Shown: one piece after another, positions 63,125 through 64,000 of the stretch
Layout: each line of letters opens with the position of its first letter
Position numbering within the stretch: the first letter of the stretch is position 1
Assembly (NCBI RefSeq): GCF_016863555.1
Contig: NZ_BOPC01000030.1
Location: 1-64,000 of the forward strand
Direction: 5' to 3'
Source of the DNA: Micromonospora qiuiae
Lineage (GTDB): Bacteria; Actinomycetota; Actinomycetes; Mycobacteriales; Micromonosporaceae
Length of the DNA: 64,000 nt
The notes under the pieces: model-generated
Databases searched by the model: none
What the model was told of the DNA's origin: nothing
Seen by the model: only the letters and a program-made list of their open reading frames with translations
Program-made: the position numbers and the translations under genes

Positions 63125-64000
63125 TTACGCCCGTCGCCGCGTGGCAGCGCGGCGACGGGCGGCTTCGGTGGGCTTGCCTTCCGTACGCGGTGGACCGCTG
63201 GATCCACGGACCTCCAGCGCGCACGGCATCAGTTGCTGGTTGATCTGGCCGTCGCCGGCGTCGACGTGCCGTAGCAGCGTCTCGATGGCGATCCGGCCCA
63301 CCGCCGAGCCGGGCGAGCTCATCGCGGTCAGCGCCGGCGTGGCCAGCTCGGCGACCTGGGGCGAGGTGACCATCGAGACGACCGAGACGTCGTCGGGAAC
63401 GCTCCGGCCACGGGTGGCCAACTCGCCGAGCAGACCGAAGACGGCGCTCTCGTTCATCGCCAGGATCGCGGTCAGATCGGGCGCCCGGCGCAGGGCGGTG
63501 GCCAGCGCCGCCCGGCCACCGGCCGCGCTGTCCTCGGCGGGGATCATCAGCGGCTCCAGCCCGTGCCCGGTCATCGCGGCGGTGAACGCGTCCCGGGTGC
63601 GCAGGGCCGGACCGTACCCCTCGGCGAGGGTGTCGGCGGAGTGGTTGACGTAGACGATCCGGCGGTGGCCGAGGTCGACCAGGTGGCCGACGGCCGCCCG
63701 GACGGTCTGGTCGAAGTCGATGTCCACGTACGACAGGCCGTCTGTGTCGGCGGTGCGACCGATCAGCACCAGCGGCACGCCGAGTTCCCGCAGCACGTCC
63801 ACCCGCGGATCGTGCAGCTGCACCTCCATCAGCAACGCGCCGTCGAGCATCCGTTGGCTGGCCAGCCGGCGCAGCTCGTCGAGGTCGCCGACGCCGATCG
63901 GGGAGAGCATCAGGTGGTAGCCGGCGGCGCTGGCGGCGGCCGCCGCGCCGGTGACGAAGGCGGTTTCGGTGGCACCGAGGCCCCGCTCGTCCATGGGCAG
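63125..64000 (-). CDS. LacI-family transcriptional regulator, 5' end outside the window
   Basis: The periplasmic-binding-type sensor domain of a LacI regulator: RGLGATETAFVTGAAAAASA, DGALLMEVQLHDPRVDVL, HLVDLGHRRIVYVN and MNESAVFGLLGELATRGRSV followed by DDVSVVSM. The frame is open through the right edge, so the helix-turn-helix (about 60 residues) and true start are missing. Its stop is 36 bases before the binding-protein gene, so it is probably in the same transcription unit and controls it. The tail is Arg-rich (RRRAATRRRA). Confidence 0.88.
   Translation of the reverse strand: MPMDERGLGATETAFVTGAAAAASAAGYHLMLSPIGVGDLDELRRLASQRMLDGALLMEVQLHDPRVDVLRELGVPLVLIGRTADTDGLSYVDIDFDQTVRAAVGHLVDLGHRRIVYVNHSADTLAEGYGPALRTRDAFTAAMTGHGLEPLMIPAEDSAAGGRAALATALRRAPDLTAILAMNESAVFGLLGELATRGRSVPDDVSVVSMVTSPQVAELATPALTAMSSPGSAVGRIAIETLLRHVDAGDGQINQQLMPCALEVRGSSGPPRTEGKPTEAARRRAATRRRA

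Overview
The window is about 64 kb of very GC-rich actinobacterial DNA. Coding sequences have strongly GC-biased third positions, GTG and TTG starts are frequent, and many neighbours share ATGA, GTGA or TTGA stop/start overlaps. Gene content points to Micromonosporaceae, most likely Micromonospora or a close relative: a MurL/MurD2 pair, an InhA-type enoyl reductase, a ferrochelatase with C-terminal cysteines, NgcEFG, and secreted CBM2 enzymes. Five copies of a GGGGCCC-centred intergenic repeat fit the same assignment. The genus is an inference. I saw no rRNA, tRNA, CRISPR array, transposase or phage gene.

0-13 kb: a truncated GH95 fucosidase, a membrane-anchored beta-helix protein preceded by a duplicated structured leader, aminopeptidase P, asparagine synthetase, an AA10 LPMO with CBM2, a PfkB sugar kinase, an MBL hydrolase plus FlK-like thioesterase, and a PAP2 phosphatase. 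12-30 kb: two bacterial-PH membrane proteins, a MoxR/DUF58/VWA operon, micro-proteins, fabG-inhA, ferrochelatase, a HAD phosphatase, DUF3097, an NfeD/stomatin pair and a class A penicillin-binding protein. 29.4-31.1 kb: a patch of small secreted or decayed genes whose base use looks less GC-biased.

31-43 kb: a seven-gene cation/proton antiporter operon laid out like the archaeal Mbh module, a CE1-like esterase with CBM2, a SpoU-type methyltransferase, the divergent murL/murD2 pair and an acyltransferase. 42.7-47.2 kb: an RpiR regulator and an NgcEFG-like uptake system. 47.3-50.2 kb: a VapBC pair and a divergent ArsR / miniature P450-like / PEP-mutase cluster with a candidate operator. 50-57.6 kb: an unusual family-A DNA polymerase, a frameshifted sulfotransferase, a deacetylase/glycosyltransferase/DMT transporter run, two decayed genes, and a MobA-like nucleotidyltransferase. 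57.6-64 kb: a minus-strand operon of a LacI regulator (truncated), a binding protein, two permeases and a YicI-like alpha-xylosidase.

The shared theme is scavenging of plant and chitin polysaccharides: secreted LPMO and esterase, GH95, GH31, and two ABC importers that lack their own ATPase and probably borrow a shared MsiK-type one. The best leads for new biology are the duplicated leader element at 3.2-3.6 kb, the stand-alone Mbh-like antiporter, the mini-P450 cluster, and the two families of intergenic palindromes.
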